53,985 nt of DNA from Nitrososphaeraceae archaeon (GTDB lineage Archaea; Thermoproteota; Nitrososphaeria; Nitrososphaerales; Nitrososphaeraceae): positions 1 through 53,985 of the forward strand of contig JADDOW010000009.1 in assembly GCA_016782225.1 (NCBI GenBank), written 5' to 3'. Of this stretch, positions 1 to 10,200 are shown piece after piece. Each line of letters opens with the position of its first letter. The stretch's first letter is position 1. The position numbers were made by a program, and so were the translations under genes. The notes beneath the pieces are model-generated. The model was not told the origin of the DNA. It did not search any database and saw only the letters and a program-made list of their open reading frames with translations.

Positions 1-67
1 TGTACGCTTAAGTTAACAGGGCCAGTGAAACCTTGACAAATCTTTAATCAATTTCTTTATTTTTTTT

Positions 68-946
68 ATGGATCATCGAATTAAAATAATGGACAGCAAT
101 CAAAAAATTGTAATTTTTTATGAAACCTTCTTCATGATTATTACCCTTTTAATTTCTTTTTCATCGGAAAAACAACAACTACTGGTAGAACTGCCCTCAG
201 CATACGCTCAAGGTTTTGTATTTCCTGGCGAGAAACACACTATATCTGTGGTTGGAGAAGCTGAAAGAAAAATATCACCAGATGAAACCAAGGTATCCCT
301 CGCAGTAGAAAATACTGAAGCTAATGCGAATCTAGCTAGAAAAAACAATGCAGAAAAAATCGATAAAATAACTACAGTCTTAAAAAATAATGGACTGACC
401 AATGAAAACATTTCAACATCAAACTTTGAAATAAGACCAAACTATGATACCGCAAACAATAACTTTGAGAAAATTGTTTCATATACCGCATTAAACAAGA
501 TAATATTAACAACTTCTTCAAATGCAAATATTTCATCATTTATCGATTTTGCAGTAAATAGTGGGGCTAATCGTGTTGACAGTATAGAGTTTACCTCATC
601 CAAAAAAGTTCTTAACGTAAATTTCAAGGAATTGTTAAAAGATGCGTTCACTGACGCAATTCAAAAAGTAGAGATCTTATCTAATGAGGGTAATTTTTTA
701 ATAAATGGGGTGAAAAATATTGATCTTGTTCAAAACAATGGCTACAATCCTCCCATACCCTATTACGCACTTGATCAAGAAAGAATGTCATCCACTACTG
801 GAAAATCAGAAGTCCCACCTACACAAATAATCCCTCAAGAAAACACACTATCTGTTACCATACCCATAACTTTCTTCATCGACAATACCAACAGCAATAG
901 CAACAAAAGTGTAAACCAAACCCAATTATTGTTCGGTATTAAGTAG
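68..946 (+). CDS. SIMPL (DUF541) domain protein, secreted or membrane-anchored
   Basis: The 292-aa product has a hydrophobic N-terminal segment (about residues 15-33) followed by AYAQG near residue 46, which looks like a signal peptide or anchor. The body starts with TISVVGEAERKISPDETKV, the typical opening of SIMPL/DUF541 proteins, and continues through the alternating helix/strand pattern of that family to about residue 270. SIMPL proteins are extracytoplasmic and have no agreed biochemical role; some bacterial members are linked to oxidative stress. The ATG at 68 is the only start that keeps the whole signal segment. It stands alone on the plus strand and the next gene is convergent. The family call is firm; the function is unknown. 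Confidence 0.85.
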   Translation: MDHRIKIMDSNQKIVIFYETFFMIITLLISFSSEKQQLLVELPSAYAQGFVFPGEKHTISVVGEAERKISPDETKVSLAVENTEANANLARKNNAEKIDKITTVLKNNGLTNENISTSNFEIRPNYDTANNNFEKIVSYTALNKIILTTSSNANISSFIDFAVNSGANRVDSIEFTSSKKVLNVNFKELLKDAFTDAIQKVEILSNEGNFLINGVKNIDLVQNNGYNPPIPYYALDQERMSSTTGKSEVPPTQIIPQENTLSVTIPITFFIDNTNSNSNKSVNQTQLLFGIK

Positions 947-1489
947 TTCTAATGCTTGATACGCATTACTTTTAATGTTCATTTTGATGATGTTGTTGTT
1001 ATAACTTTAGTTACCAATAATGAAAAAATGATAATAATACAAATATGACATCGCGAATCTTTAAACTATTTATGAAAAACATTATAATTCACTGTTAGTT
1101 TATTTTTTTATAACCCATAGATCATAATCATTAATTTGCCCTAAAAGCGGTCTAAAACTATGCACATGCGACAATATGTCCCCTCTTTAAAGAAGGGCGC
1201 TTATAATTTTCAACAAATCAAAATGTAAAGTATTTGGCAAAATCTTTATGGAATAGTATAGCTCAAAATATGCAAAAAAGTTTCTTAAATTGCCAAAAAA
1301 AACAATTTGCCAAAAGCCACATCTAAGGCAGCGGTATTAGATTGAGAGGCAACGCGACACTTTTTTTGGAATTGTCTTTTGCAACTTTAAATGAAAATAT
1401 TACAGGTATTACTGCTGTAATGAAACACAAACAACAAAAATGAAAATAAGAAATCAAATGAATTTATGTTTGTGTTATCATAAGTAACA
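947..1489. other. Intergenic region, no gene seen
   Basis: This 543-nt gap lies between convergent genes. I see no ORF with coding character. Two slightly GC-richer patches stand out from the AT-rich background, at about 1145-1202 (with an imperfect CCTCTTTAAAGAAGG-like hairpin) and about 1316-1362 (followed by a run of seven T). A 9-bp inverted pair TTTGGCAAA (1233-1241) and TTTGCCAAA (1306-1314) is also present. A small RNA is possible but unsupported. Confidence 0.4.
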
Positions 1490-2920
1490 CTATGAATATT
1501 GAGCCATCTTTCTAATTATTTCAATAAAACATTTTGTTGCTTTGTTTAGCAAGTCAATATTCGTAAACTCATTCGGTGAATGCATTTTATTAAGCAAAAC
1601 AGTACTTCCTATGCAAATTGAATCAACATTCAATAGGTTTTTAAAGCTATACATAGGCCCAGTGCCAGGTGAAGAGATGTTTAAAATAACGTCGCTAAAC
1701 ACTTTTTTGGCAGCGTCTACAACCAAATCAACATACTCATTATTAAGCGGCGTTCTATATCCGGGTTCACCACTTATGAATGATATTTCCAGTTGCTCTT
1801 CAGAGTAACCCTTTGACCTAATGTAAGAAACCAATTTATTGAATTGTGTTTTTGGGTTCATGTTTGGGACAAGTCTAAAATCAATCTTTGCAGTAGCAGT
1901 TGATGGAATAATTGTCTTTACACCTTCATCTGCATATCCAGAAGATAAGCCCGATATATTGCATGTTGGGGCTGTTGCCAGGGATTTTTTTTGCTCAAAA
2001 CCAGAGGGATCATTAACAAATGTGTTTATCCCATATTCTTTTTTAAAAGAATCACCATCAAAGAACTCTTTTGCTATCTGTTTCAATTCTCTTTCACTTG
2101 GTTGTTGCACATCATCAAACCACCCGTCAATTAAAATTTTACCATCATTGTTGTCATATAATAGCGATAGAGCTTGTACAAGTACCCATGCTGGATTCTC
2201 AATGGCCACGGCAAGGCTGGAATGAACATCTCTCAAAGGTCCATTTACCTTTAGCTCGACATTGAGAATACCCTTTTGACCTAGAGATATTATGGCTCGC
2301 CCTTTGTCATCGATATAACCACTTTCCCAAAATACAAGATCACATTTGAATTTTTCAGCATACTTTAACAAATACTTGTCTAAATTGGGGCTTCCAATCT
2401 CCTCTTCGCCTTCGATTAAAAATTTTATGTTGCAAGGAACATCGCCTGTTTTTTTTAAAAGGAATTCAACCGCTTTCAACCTGGTTATTATCTCGCCTTT
2501 GTCATCAGATGAGCCGCGACCAAAAACCATATTTCCTTCAACCTTTCCGCTAAAAGGGTTTTCGTCCCATTTATCAATAGGATCGACTGGCTGAACATCA
2601 TAATGGTTATAGAACAAGATTGTTTTTCCGTTTGGATTTGATTTTGATTTTACCTCGCCATATACCAAAGGTGCAACGGTTAAAGCACTAACTTGGTAAT
2701 TTTTGATGCTAGATGGTTTTTCTAAATATAATAACTCTGTTTTGATTCCGGCCTTATTCATCATTTTTGATAAAACCAGAGCGCATTCTTCCAACCCCTC
2801 GTTTATCGCAGAGACACTGGGCTGCCTGATCAGGATTTGCAAGTCAGATATCATTTTATCCATATTTTCATCAACCAGTGATGATGATAATACAATACTA
2901 TCAGGCTGAGTGGTCGTCAT
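1490..2920 (-). CDS. M20 family metallopeptidase (dipeptidase/carboxypeptidase type)
   Basis: The 476-aa product matches the usual length of M20 dipeptidases of the CNDP/ArgE-like group. Metal-ligand motifs are in order: NHYDVQPVD (His and Asp, about residues 105-113), SSDDKGEI (Asp), EGEEEIGSPNL (catalytic and metal Glu pair, about 170), and a C-terminal His in LNKMHSPNEF. A lid/dimerisation domain lies between the two catalytic halves. Known M20 enzymes use two Zn ions to hydrolyse dipeptides or N-acyl amino acids; there is no signal peptide, so it should be cytosolic. A GCS2-type ligase lies just upstream on the same strand, so a gamma-glutamyl or Cys-containing peptide is a conceivable substrate, but that is inference. 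Confidence 0.9.
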   Translation of the reverse strand: MTTTQPDSIVLSSSLVDENMDKMISDLQILIRQPSVSAINEGLEECALVLSKMMNKAGIKTELLYLEKPSSIKNYQVSALTVAPLVYGEVKSKSNPNGKTILFYNHYDVQPVDPIDKWDENPFSGKVEGNMVFGRGSSDDKGEIITRLKAVEFLLKKTGDVPCNIKFLIEGEEEIGSPNLDKYLLKYAEKFKCDLVFWESGYIDDKGRAIISLGQKGILNVELKVNGPLRDVHSSLAVAIENPAWVLVQALSLLYDNNDGKILIDGWFDDVQQPSERELKQIAKEFFDGDSFKKEYGINTFVNDPSGFEQKKSLATAPTCNISGLSSGYADEGVKTIIPSTATAKIDFRLVPNMNPKTQFNKLVSYIRSKGYSEEQLEISFISGEPGYRTPLNNEYVDLVVDAAKKVFSDVILNISSPGTGPMYSFKNLLNVDSICIGSTVLLNKMHSPNEFTNIDLLNKATKCFIEIIRKMAQYS

Positions 2921-3092
2921 ATGTTGCTAAATCACCCGAACCTCCATTTACAAAAAACATAAAGTTAACCCCTCCCATCTTTATACTAAACTGATTGTTT
3001 TAGCCGCTAATCACTTTTAACCTTTTGTAATGAATCTATTGTATGTTTATTATGTGAAATTAACATATTACGTTATATTTTTTTATTGTAAA

Positions 3093-4334
3093 TTATAATA
3101 GGGGCGAATTACTTTTTGTTTTCTCCCAGACATGCTGAATGATTTCCGAAACAGTTTGGGTAACATTCCCATTGTATGTTTTTTCCCATAACCTAGAAAC
3201 ATAAATTGCTGGTGAAGTTTTGTTATTTAACCTTTTATCTAAAATACCTATAAACTCCGATCCCAAACCCAAGTCTGTCAAACCCTTTTTTGCAACTTGT
3301 AGTTGAGACCTCACTGTTTCTGAAATGTCAAAATGGGTTCTAGCTTCATAGCCAGACATGATTACAGCCATCCGCTCTTCGCGTATGGATGATAGAGGCC
3401 TTAGGGGCTTGTTCTCCATAATAGACCTGTAAAGGAACCCAATGAAAAACTCAATCATTGCAACCATTTCCTTTGGAGTTGGCTGAACAGACATTATTCT
3501 CGTCTCAACTCGGTAATACTCAGAATTTAACCTAATTCTAAGATCATCATGCCTGTCTTTTTCCAAACCAAAATAGTCTTTTGCATTTGTTCTACTCCCA
3601 GAAGTAATGTAATCAATATAGTCTTCCAACTTATCCAAATACCTAGGTAAAGCGGGAAAGCCAGATGTTTGCTGTTCAGAGTGATTGTATAAATAAATTC
3701 TTGGTGCGTACAAAGAGAATAACCTGCCTGCAAACAGTCTGCTGTTTGATCCTATTAATAGAGCTGAAGGAATTAAATTGAGTATGTAATTGAACATACT
3801 TGTGGTATAAATTGGATTCTTTCCCTGCAAATGCAGATGAAATCCCTGTATGGCCGTTGCTATATCACGGGCTTTGAATTTTTGCCCCTCAAGCTCTATG
3901 TCGGGTATTTTTCTTTGTTCATTGTATAAAGCATGATATCGCTCTTTGTTTGTTATGTATTTTCTTTTAAATATGTATGGAGATGGATTTCCGCCTAAAA
4001 AAACTGGTATTACATTTCTACTTTTATAAACCTTCTTTACGGAGATGGAAAGAAAATCCAAAAATCCTTCAAAAAATGAATTAATGCTAGAGAGATTATG
4101 CATCGATATCGGATCGGTCCTTATTTCAAATTGACATTTTCCGTATTCAGAATCGACATCGTATTTAGAGCATAGCTCTTTAATTAAAGGATGAGCATTT
4201 ACTGGCTTTGCTTTGTCATCCAGTAAGCAGGCCTCGACCTCTACACCCACTCTGTAACTCTCATCAATTCTTTGATGATCATCTTGAATCCTTTTTTTTA
4301 ATTCAAGGTATTGATCCGCCACATAGTTACTCAA
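3093..4334 (-). CDS. Glutamate-cysteine ligase family 2 (GCS2)-like carboxylate-amine ligase
   Basis: The 413-aa product begins its domain with YRVGVEVEACLLD, the GxExE-type opening strand of GCS2 enzymes. It continues with CQFEIRTDPI (the second acidic ATP/Mg strand), FHLHLQG (conserved His) and YYRVETRIMSVQPT (C-terminal Glu/Arg strand). GCS2 enzymes join glutamate to an amine, for example cysteine to give gamma-glutamylcysteine, using ATP. Haloarchaeal relatives make gamma-Glu-Cys as the main low-molecular-weight thiol. Whether this protein uses cysteine cannot be told from sequence. It is transcribed toward the M20 peptidase, 172 bp away. Family call strong, substrate unknown. Confidence 0.8.
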   Translation of the reverse strand: MSNYVADQYLELKKRIQDDHQRIDESYRVGVEVEACLLDDKAKPVNAHPLIKELCSKYDVDSEYGKCQFEIRTDPISMHNLSSINSFFEGFLDFLSISVKKVYKSRNVIPVFLGGNPSPYIFKRKYITNKERYHALYNEQRKIPDIELEGQKFKARDIATAIQGFHLHLQGKNPIYTTSMFNYILNLIPSALLIGSNSRLFAGRLFSLYAPRIYLYNHSEQQTSGFPALPRYLDKLEDYIDYITSGSRTNAKDYFGLEKDRHDDLRIRLNSEYYRVETRIMSVQPTPKEMVAMIEFFIGFLYRSIMENKPLRPLSSIREERMAVIMSGYEARTHFDISETVRSQLQVAKKGLTDLGLGSEFIGILDKRLNNKTSPAIYVSRLWEKTYNGNVTQTVSEIIQHVWEKTKSNSPLL

Positions 4335-4503
4335 TTTAACTGGGATTTTCCTCTAAAGACTATATACAGCAAAATTGTTTATTAATATATTTGTAGGATT
4401 TTTTTTATGTATTATTCGATATACTTATATAATCAACATTTAATCCCACATTTCAACATATGAGCATCGAGAATTACAGCAGTTTTTAAAAAAAATGTAA
4501 TCT

Positions 4504-5001
4504 TTAATCGGTGGAACTAACCAAACCTTTTTGCTTTCTGTGTGCTATAGTTATTTCCTTATGGCATCTGTAGCATAATGTTCTTAGATTATCTTTATTA
4601 TGGAAAAACTCTAATACTGTTTTGACTTTGTTTTCCAGCGAGTCAAATCTATATCCAAAATTATAATAATGTGATTTGGGCACAAGGTGGTCGCATTCAA
4701 GCCAATTTTGTTTTAGTTTATTGAAACGTTTTTTCTTGTGCAGTTTTATCCCGCATACCTGGCAGGTAAAATTATCTCGCTTTAAAATGCTATTTCGTAC
4801 TTTTCTCCAATAAAAGTTAGAGTTATACCATTTAGTAAACTCTTTATTGCATTTTTTTGAGCAATATTTTCTGTAGGGTTTACATACCTTATTATTACAA
4901 TTAAGGTTCCTACACAAGGGTTCACTATTCTCATCATATTTGTCAAATTCTTTTATATAGACAATAAATTTATTTATAGGCCTAATTTTATCTGATTTCA
5001 T
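4504..5001 (-). CDS. HNH endonuclease domain protein with two Cys clusters
   Basis: The 165-aa product has an N-terminal zinc-like cluster (CRNLNCNNKVC followed by YCSKKCNKEF, about residues 29-56) and a C-terminal HNH domain: CQVCG (about 101-105), LECDHLVPK (the His-containing beta-beta-alpha metal site), and LRTLCYRCHKE as the second zinc knuckle. HNH nucleases cut DNA with one metal ion. No methyltransferase or restriction partner is adjacent, so this is not a visible restriction-modification locus. It may be a housekeeping or homing-type nuclease. It lies between intact core genes and shows no flanking repeats. Confidence 0.8.
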   Translation of the reverse strand: MKSDKIRPINKFIVYIKEFDKYDENSEPLCRNLNCNNKVCKPYRKYCSKKCNKEFTKWYNSNFYWRKVRNSILKRDNFTCQVCGIKLHKKKRFNKLKQNWLECDHLVPKSHYYNFGYRFDSLENKVKTVLEFFHNKDNLRTLCYRCHKEITIAHRKQKGLVSSTD

Positions 5002-5106
5002 AAATGAGATACTTTAGTATTATTTAATTCAGGTAATAAATGAGTTCTTTGTTGGCAAAAATAAACATTTAAAACAAGATAAACAGACATAATTCAACAA
5101 TTTAAG

Positions 5107-5580
5107 TTGAATATCAGCAAACAAATTCAATTCCCAAACAAGTTTATTCTTGTTGTTATATTAGTTCTATTGGGTTTAATTTTTTCATTAATGATGTTGG
5201 GTGTATATCTTTCATCTGTAGGTCAAGGCCTCTCGTGTTTGACTTGGCCTACATGTCCTAACGGGTTTAACTTTCCGCCTACCGAGTATTTTTTGGAGCA
5301 TTTCCACAGATCTCTGGTTTTAGTTGTTGCCATAATCTTGTATTCATTTACAGTATTTTCCTTTTTGGGAGTCGGCAATAAAAATTTTAAGGTTAAATTA
5401 ATCATTGCATCAGTACTTTTAACTACTCAAATAATATTGGGTTGGATAATGATCTTAACTAGATTGAACCCAATAGTTGTTGCATCCCATCTTTCTACAG
5501 CGGTAGCACTGTTTGGAATTCTTATTGTTACCTTATTGTCGGTTTATAATGAATTGCAAAACAACAAGGTTAAAAATTAG
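5107..5580 (+). CDS. ctaA: Half-size heme A synthase (CtaA/COX15 family)
   Basis: This 157-aa membrane protein has four predicted helices (about residues 13-35, 66-87, 97-117, 123-145). The EHFHR motif at about residue 63 and the His in VVASHLSTAV (about 128) are the haem-ligand histidines of the CtaA family. Bacterial CtaA is about 300 aa with two such four-helix halves; archaeal members are often a single half, as here. Known role: oxidation of the haem O methyl to make haem A for terminal oxidases. A CxxxxxC pair, SCLTWPTC, lies in the first loop, as in Cys-type CtaA. The start is TTG at 5107, close to the first helix; no ATG fits. Convergent with the next gene. Confidence 0.85.
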   Translation: MNISKQIQFPNKFILVVILVLLGLIFSLMMLGVYLSSVGQGLSCLTWPTCPNGFNFPPTEYFLEHFHRSLVLVVAIILYSFTVFSFLGVGNKNFKVKLIIASVLLTTQIILGWIMILTRLNPIVVASHLSTAVALFGILIVTLLSVYNELQNNKVKN

Positions 5581-5591
5581 ATCATATCGTA

Positions 5592-6650
5592 TCATATTTT
5601 TGTTAATTTTAACATATTAAAAATGTCAATTTCCATTCCATACCGATTTTCCTGCATTTTCATATGGCCATAAATCTTTATCAAATCAAAAAAGTTTTTG
5701 AAAACGCTAAAGTTATTTGATATTTTCATTTTTATGAAGTTATAGACAATCGTATAAATCTTAAATTTTGTCAATACCTCCTTGTAATAACTATCTAAAT
5801 TATCCAAATTATTAATAAAAATATCCGCGCAAATAGTTGATGGTATAATACCTTCTCCAAGTAATGGATAAACCGTTCCTATCGACTCACCAACACCAAC
5901 AGTTTTTTTTCCATCGCTAAATGGAATGCATTTTGAAGGGGGTGTTATTCTAACCGGTCTGCCCACCTTTTTTATTATTGTGCATGCATATTTCTTTAAA
6001 AAGAATTCAAGAAATTCATTGGTGTGCTTTCGCCTAAAATCCCCAGATCCTATATGGGCATAACCGTTACCCAAAGGAAAATACCAAAAATAACCAGATA
6101 GCGAAGGAAATGCTTTAAGGTAAAAGTCATCAAAAGGAATATCTTTGTCATATTTTACTTTGTATTGAATGCATGGAATCCACAACTCATCTTTTAATTT
6201 CGGCAAATAGTGTCTATGGAATCCTGTCGAATCAACAATCAAGTCAAAATCTTGCTCTAATTGATTTTTCTCTGGGACTTTATTGAAAACTATATCTGTT
6301 CCTTTTATCATATCCTGAATAAGTTTTAATTTATCATAGCTTACCATACCCTTTAAGTTGATATTCATACAGTTTTTCCCATCACCACCACCACAATCAC
6401 CCTCATAATTGCCTTTTCCAACATCAACAGCCATTCTTTTTCCATCATGCAATACATAATTCTCAAAATCAAGCCCACATTTTTTAGCGTATTTACTCAT
6501 AACATTATCGCATGTTGCCCAAGCACAAACAGCATCATGATTTTTCTCTTCCATTCGCTCAAATCCAGTGACCTTAACATCATGGAAACTGCTTAACTGA
6601 TTCATCAAATAGGCTCCTGCCACACCTATTCCTATAATGGCAACCTTCAT
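5592..6650 (-). CDS. FAD-dependent geranylgeranyl-reductase-like oxidoreductase
   Basis: The 352-aa product opens with a Rossmann dinucleotide site, VAIIGIGVAGAYL (GxGxxG with A at the last glycine position). It has a mid-protein DLIVDSTGFHR strand and the GGR-family substrate motif GYFWYFPLGNGYAHIGSG (about residues 186-203, YxWxFP-x-GxG), then GVGESIGTVYPLLGEGI with the C-terminal FAD contact. Archaeal members of this family saturate the geranylgeranyl chains of ether lipids or of menaquinone side chains. Cysteines in the CAWATCDN stretch (about 43-50) sit where related enzymes carry a conserved Cys. The substrate cannot be assigned. Ends 11 bp from the convergent ctaA stop. Confidence 0.8.
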   Translation of the reverse strand: MKVAIIGIGVAGAYLMNQLSSFHDVKVTGFERMEEKNHDAVCAWATCDNVMSKYAKKCGLDFENYVLHDGKRMAVDVGKGNYEGDCGGGDGKNCMNINLKGMVSYDKLKLIQDMIKGTDIVFNKVPEKNQLEQDFDLIVDSTGFHRHYLPKLKDELWIPCIQYKVKYDKDIPFDDFYLKAFPSLSGYFWYFPLGNGYAHIGSGDFRRKHTNEFLEFFLKKYACTIIKKVGRPVRITPPSKCIPFSDGKKTVGVGESIGTVYPLLGEGIIPSTICADIFINNLDNLDSYYKEVLTKFKIYTIVYNFIKMKISNNFSVFKNFFDLIKIYGHMKMQENRYGMEIDIFNMLKLTKI

Positions 6651-6742
6651 AGTTATTGTACATCAACACAATCCAACAAATAAATTGATATCATCAATCC
6701 AAAGTTTAAGAACATAAGCACCAAAATAAAGTTGAATATAAA

Positions 6743-6964
6743 ATGAAGAAAAGAATAAGAAAAAACACCAAAATGCCAGGTTCTGCTCGAGTAGGTATTG
6801 CGCTATTGATTATGGGTGCAATAATTGTCGGTCTTGGTACGTTTCAAAACAGGCAAGCATTATCTTTGTATGGGTTAGTGTTTGTTGTATGTGGATTTTT
6901 CTTATACTTTGTATCTGTATCGTATGTTAAAAAACAGCGGGAAAAGCAAAAAAAGCAAAAGTGA
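6743..6964 (+). CDS. Small two-helix membrane protein, unknown function
   Basis: The 73-aa product has two predicted transmembrane segments (about residues 16-33 and 38-60) between very basic tails (KKRIRKNTK at the start, KKQREKQKKQK at the end). Both ends are therefore expected on the cytoplasmic side. The ATG is preceded by an AT-rich stretch (TTGAATATAAA) and no clear Shine-Dalgarno. It stands alone and I recognise no family. Confidence 0.6.
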   Translation: MKKRIRKNTKMPGSARVGIALLIMGAIIVGLGTFQNRQALSLYGLVFVVCGFFLYFVSVSYVKKQREKQKKQK

Positions 6965-7205
6965 CAATTACAATAATAATTATAATAACAAATGGGTTTG
7001 TTAAATGGCAATTCTTAAATTGAACAATAAGATCTTTAACACATCAAAGTGAAATCCAATTTCCAATTAAAAGTGGCATATTGCTCAATATTTGCAACAT
7101 GTGTTAATATTCGGGTCATAGTTTCCTTAATTATTAAACGTATTTAGGAAAAGATTGTTTCAGGATTACAAAAAAAATTCAAAAGGGTTAAAGAAACAAG
7201 CATAT

Positions 7206-10200
7206 TTATTGGATGAAAATAGCGGGTTTGAATGGCCTTGAGAATTTAGCTTTATTAGCAGGATCTATGATTTCTTTTTGCCTTTCCCTATAGATTAGAA
7301 TATTTTCTGGAGAAACATTATATTCCTTTGATAATAGAGAAACAGCATCATAAAGCGGTTCAAGCTCATCAAATCTACCAATATTAAATCTCCTTTCCCT
7401 GTCAACAGGAGCCAAGGAAAGGATGTCATCAAGTGTTTTTTTTATAAAATCAGTATTGTTCTTAATAAAGTTCTGTTTTTTAATATCCTTATTTGAGTTT
7501 GACAATAACGCCCTCATTACTTCACCAAAGTTTTTGTTGATGTTACGGTTAATCAGTATATTTAAGATTTCATAGTACAAATGGTTTTTGTCTTCCGAAG
7601 ACAGATAAATGAAAACTTTATTTATAGAAATATTTTTTGTTACCTTTATAATTTTGTTTAAATCATTAATTATATTTGATATAAATATCTCATTTTCCTC
7701 ATATACACTGTCATTTATCAATTCACCTTCAATTGATGGCCATGAACTGTTGAAAATAGAATTATCGTTACCATATTTATGCCATATTTCCTCCGAAAGG
7801 AAAGGGCAAAAAGGCGATAGAAGTTTAATCCTTTTTGTTAAAAACTGATGGATAATAAATACATCTGTTTCATTTTGGTATAACCTTCCTATTTTGGCAT
7901 ATTTTCTTTTTTCATACCAGTCAAAATCTTTATCCATCAGATAAAGAGCAGTGTTAAGGGCTTCCCTTATTTTTAATCTGTCAAAAGAATTTGAAATCTC
8001 TTTTATGTAATATTTGATTCGCCTAAGTAGCCACTGGTCTTCTAACCCCAGGTTAACCGAATCAAGAGAATTTTTTTTGTCATCATTATCCACCATATTC
8101 TCTATGAATGATTTATTATCATCATAGAAGGTACAATAAAACGTATACACATCATTTAATTTAGTGTATATGCCTTTAAGCACAGAGAACGAGAAATCAA
8201 CATCCTGCAACAATTCGCCTAAAACCAGCATTGCCACCCTTATTGAATCTGCACTAAACTGTTTGATTGCGCTTCTCAGTGGTATGATGTTTCCCATGGA
8301 TTTTGACATTTTCTTTCCATCCATTAGGACCGAACCATTGACAACAATTTGTTTGGGCCAAACCTTTGGATCAAACAGTATGGCATGATTAAATATAAAA
8401 AACGAAAGATGATTTGGAATAAGGTCTCTGCCGGAGTGCCTTGAATCTAATGGATAGTAATACTCAAACTCTTTTTTGATTTCATTGGATATTTTTAAAA
8501 AACTCTCCAAATACGCCTTTTCATTATTGTTGCTTTTTTTAAACATATCATCAGATGAGGTAACAATGCTTCCGTCATCTTTTATTTTACCAAAATACTT
8601 ATCTTTTTTATTGTATAATACATAATCAAAAAAAGATTCATCTATAAAACTCTCATAGTTTTCCAAATCTTTTGTATTTACATATTTTGCAATAATGTAA
8701 TAGATCATGTAAATAACTGAATCAGACAGGCTTTCTACAATCCAATCTTTGTCCCACGGGAGGATTGTGCCAAGGCCGGACTTTCTTGCGCAAGCCCTCT
8801 CCCGCAACCACTCAAAAACATTCTCAAATTCCCCGATTATCTCATTCGGTATTATATCCATTTGGTGTAAACATTTACTAGCTAATGCTTTCCATTCTTT
8901 GTTACCATAGTTTAGAAACCATTGGTTATTGAGAATTTTTACGTAGCACATGGATCCGCATCTACAAAATACGGGGTGGTTTGTCAATTCATAAAAAATT
9001 ATTGATTTGTTTGATCCTAAGAGCATTTGTTTGACTTTTTCTTTAGCGGTTGAAACGGAAGTGCCAGATATTGGGGTTAAGTCATTCATTTTACCCCCAT
9101 AAAACTCCAAGTTATATAATTCAGAAGTTGCCCTTTCCAAATTAGGGTCATTCTGATCTTTAATAGAGTATTTGTTGACAAAAACTTGTGAGGGTATTAT
9201 TGATGATTGACTTTCATATTTGGATTCAGAAGACTGTTTGAAATGGGGTTTTATTTTATCGTAGGGAGAATCAATTATTGTTATTGGTTCTATTTCACCA
9301 ACATCTATTTTATCTAACAGGGCATTATCTGTTTTTTTAATATCAATCAGGGCCTGTAAATCAAATGGGGCATGGGCGGGGACTGACATCACTATTCCAC
9401 TACCCTCCTCCACAGTGACAAAAGATGCAGGTAATATCGGTATCATGGAGTTAGTTAGAGGGTTACGGATATGTCGCCCTATCATGTCAGAGCCCCTGAT
9501 TTCAGAGAGAATTGTTATGTTAAAGTTCTGAAATCCCAATTTTTTTGATGCGGATTCACTAAGTAGCCAAGTTTCAATATTGTTCACCTGAACTTTAAAG
9601 TACGTTTCCTCAGGGTTTATCCATAAATTGGTAGTACCAAATATGGTTTCAGGTCGTAATGTTGCTACAGGCATAAACATCTCCTCATCGGATAATTGGA
9701 ATTTTATTAAGACATATTCTGTAAATGATGGTTCGATATCACCTAAGGTATCGTGCTGACTTACGGGGTTTTCATCGTTTGGGCACCAGCCAACAGGATG
9801 AGAGCCTTGTTCTATGACACCAATCTCCCTTAATGTTTTGAATTGCCATGAGATGAATTTTTTATATAATGCATCAATTGTTGTGAATTCTCTTCTCCAA
9901 TCTATTGAATAGCCCATTTCAATCATGCCTAACTTAATTTCATTGTGAAAGTATTTTGCAATATTTAATGGATTTACAAATGAGTGGATTGTATTCTCAT
10001 CAATACCATAGATATTTTTAAAGTTGTCAATAATTTCAATGTCCCCTGATTGTACTCTTTTTGACATACCAAGTATTGGAGTTCCAGTATAGTGGAATCC
10101 CATAGGAAATAGCACATTAAAGCCTTTTAGTTTATGATACCGGGCATGAACATCAGCCAAAGTGTATGTTCTGCCATGCCCAATATGCTGTGGAGAATTA

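Noticed and set aside
4504-5001. Restriction-modification system around the HNH gene
   Set aside because: No methyltransferase or specificity gene is adjacent; both neighbours are metabolic core genes.
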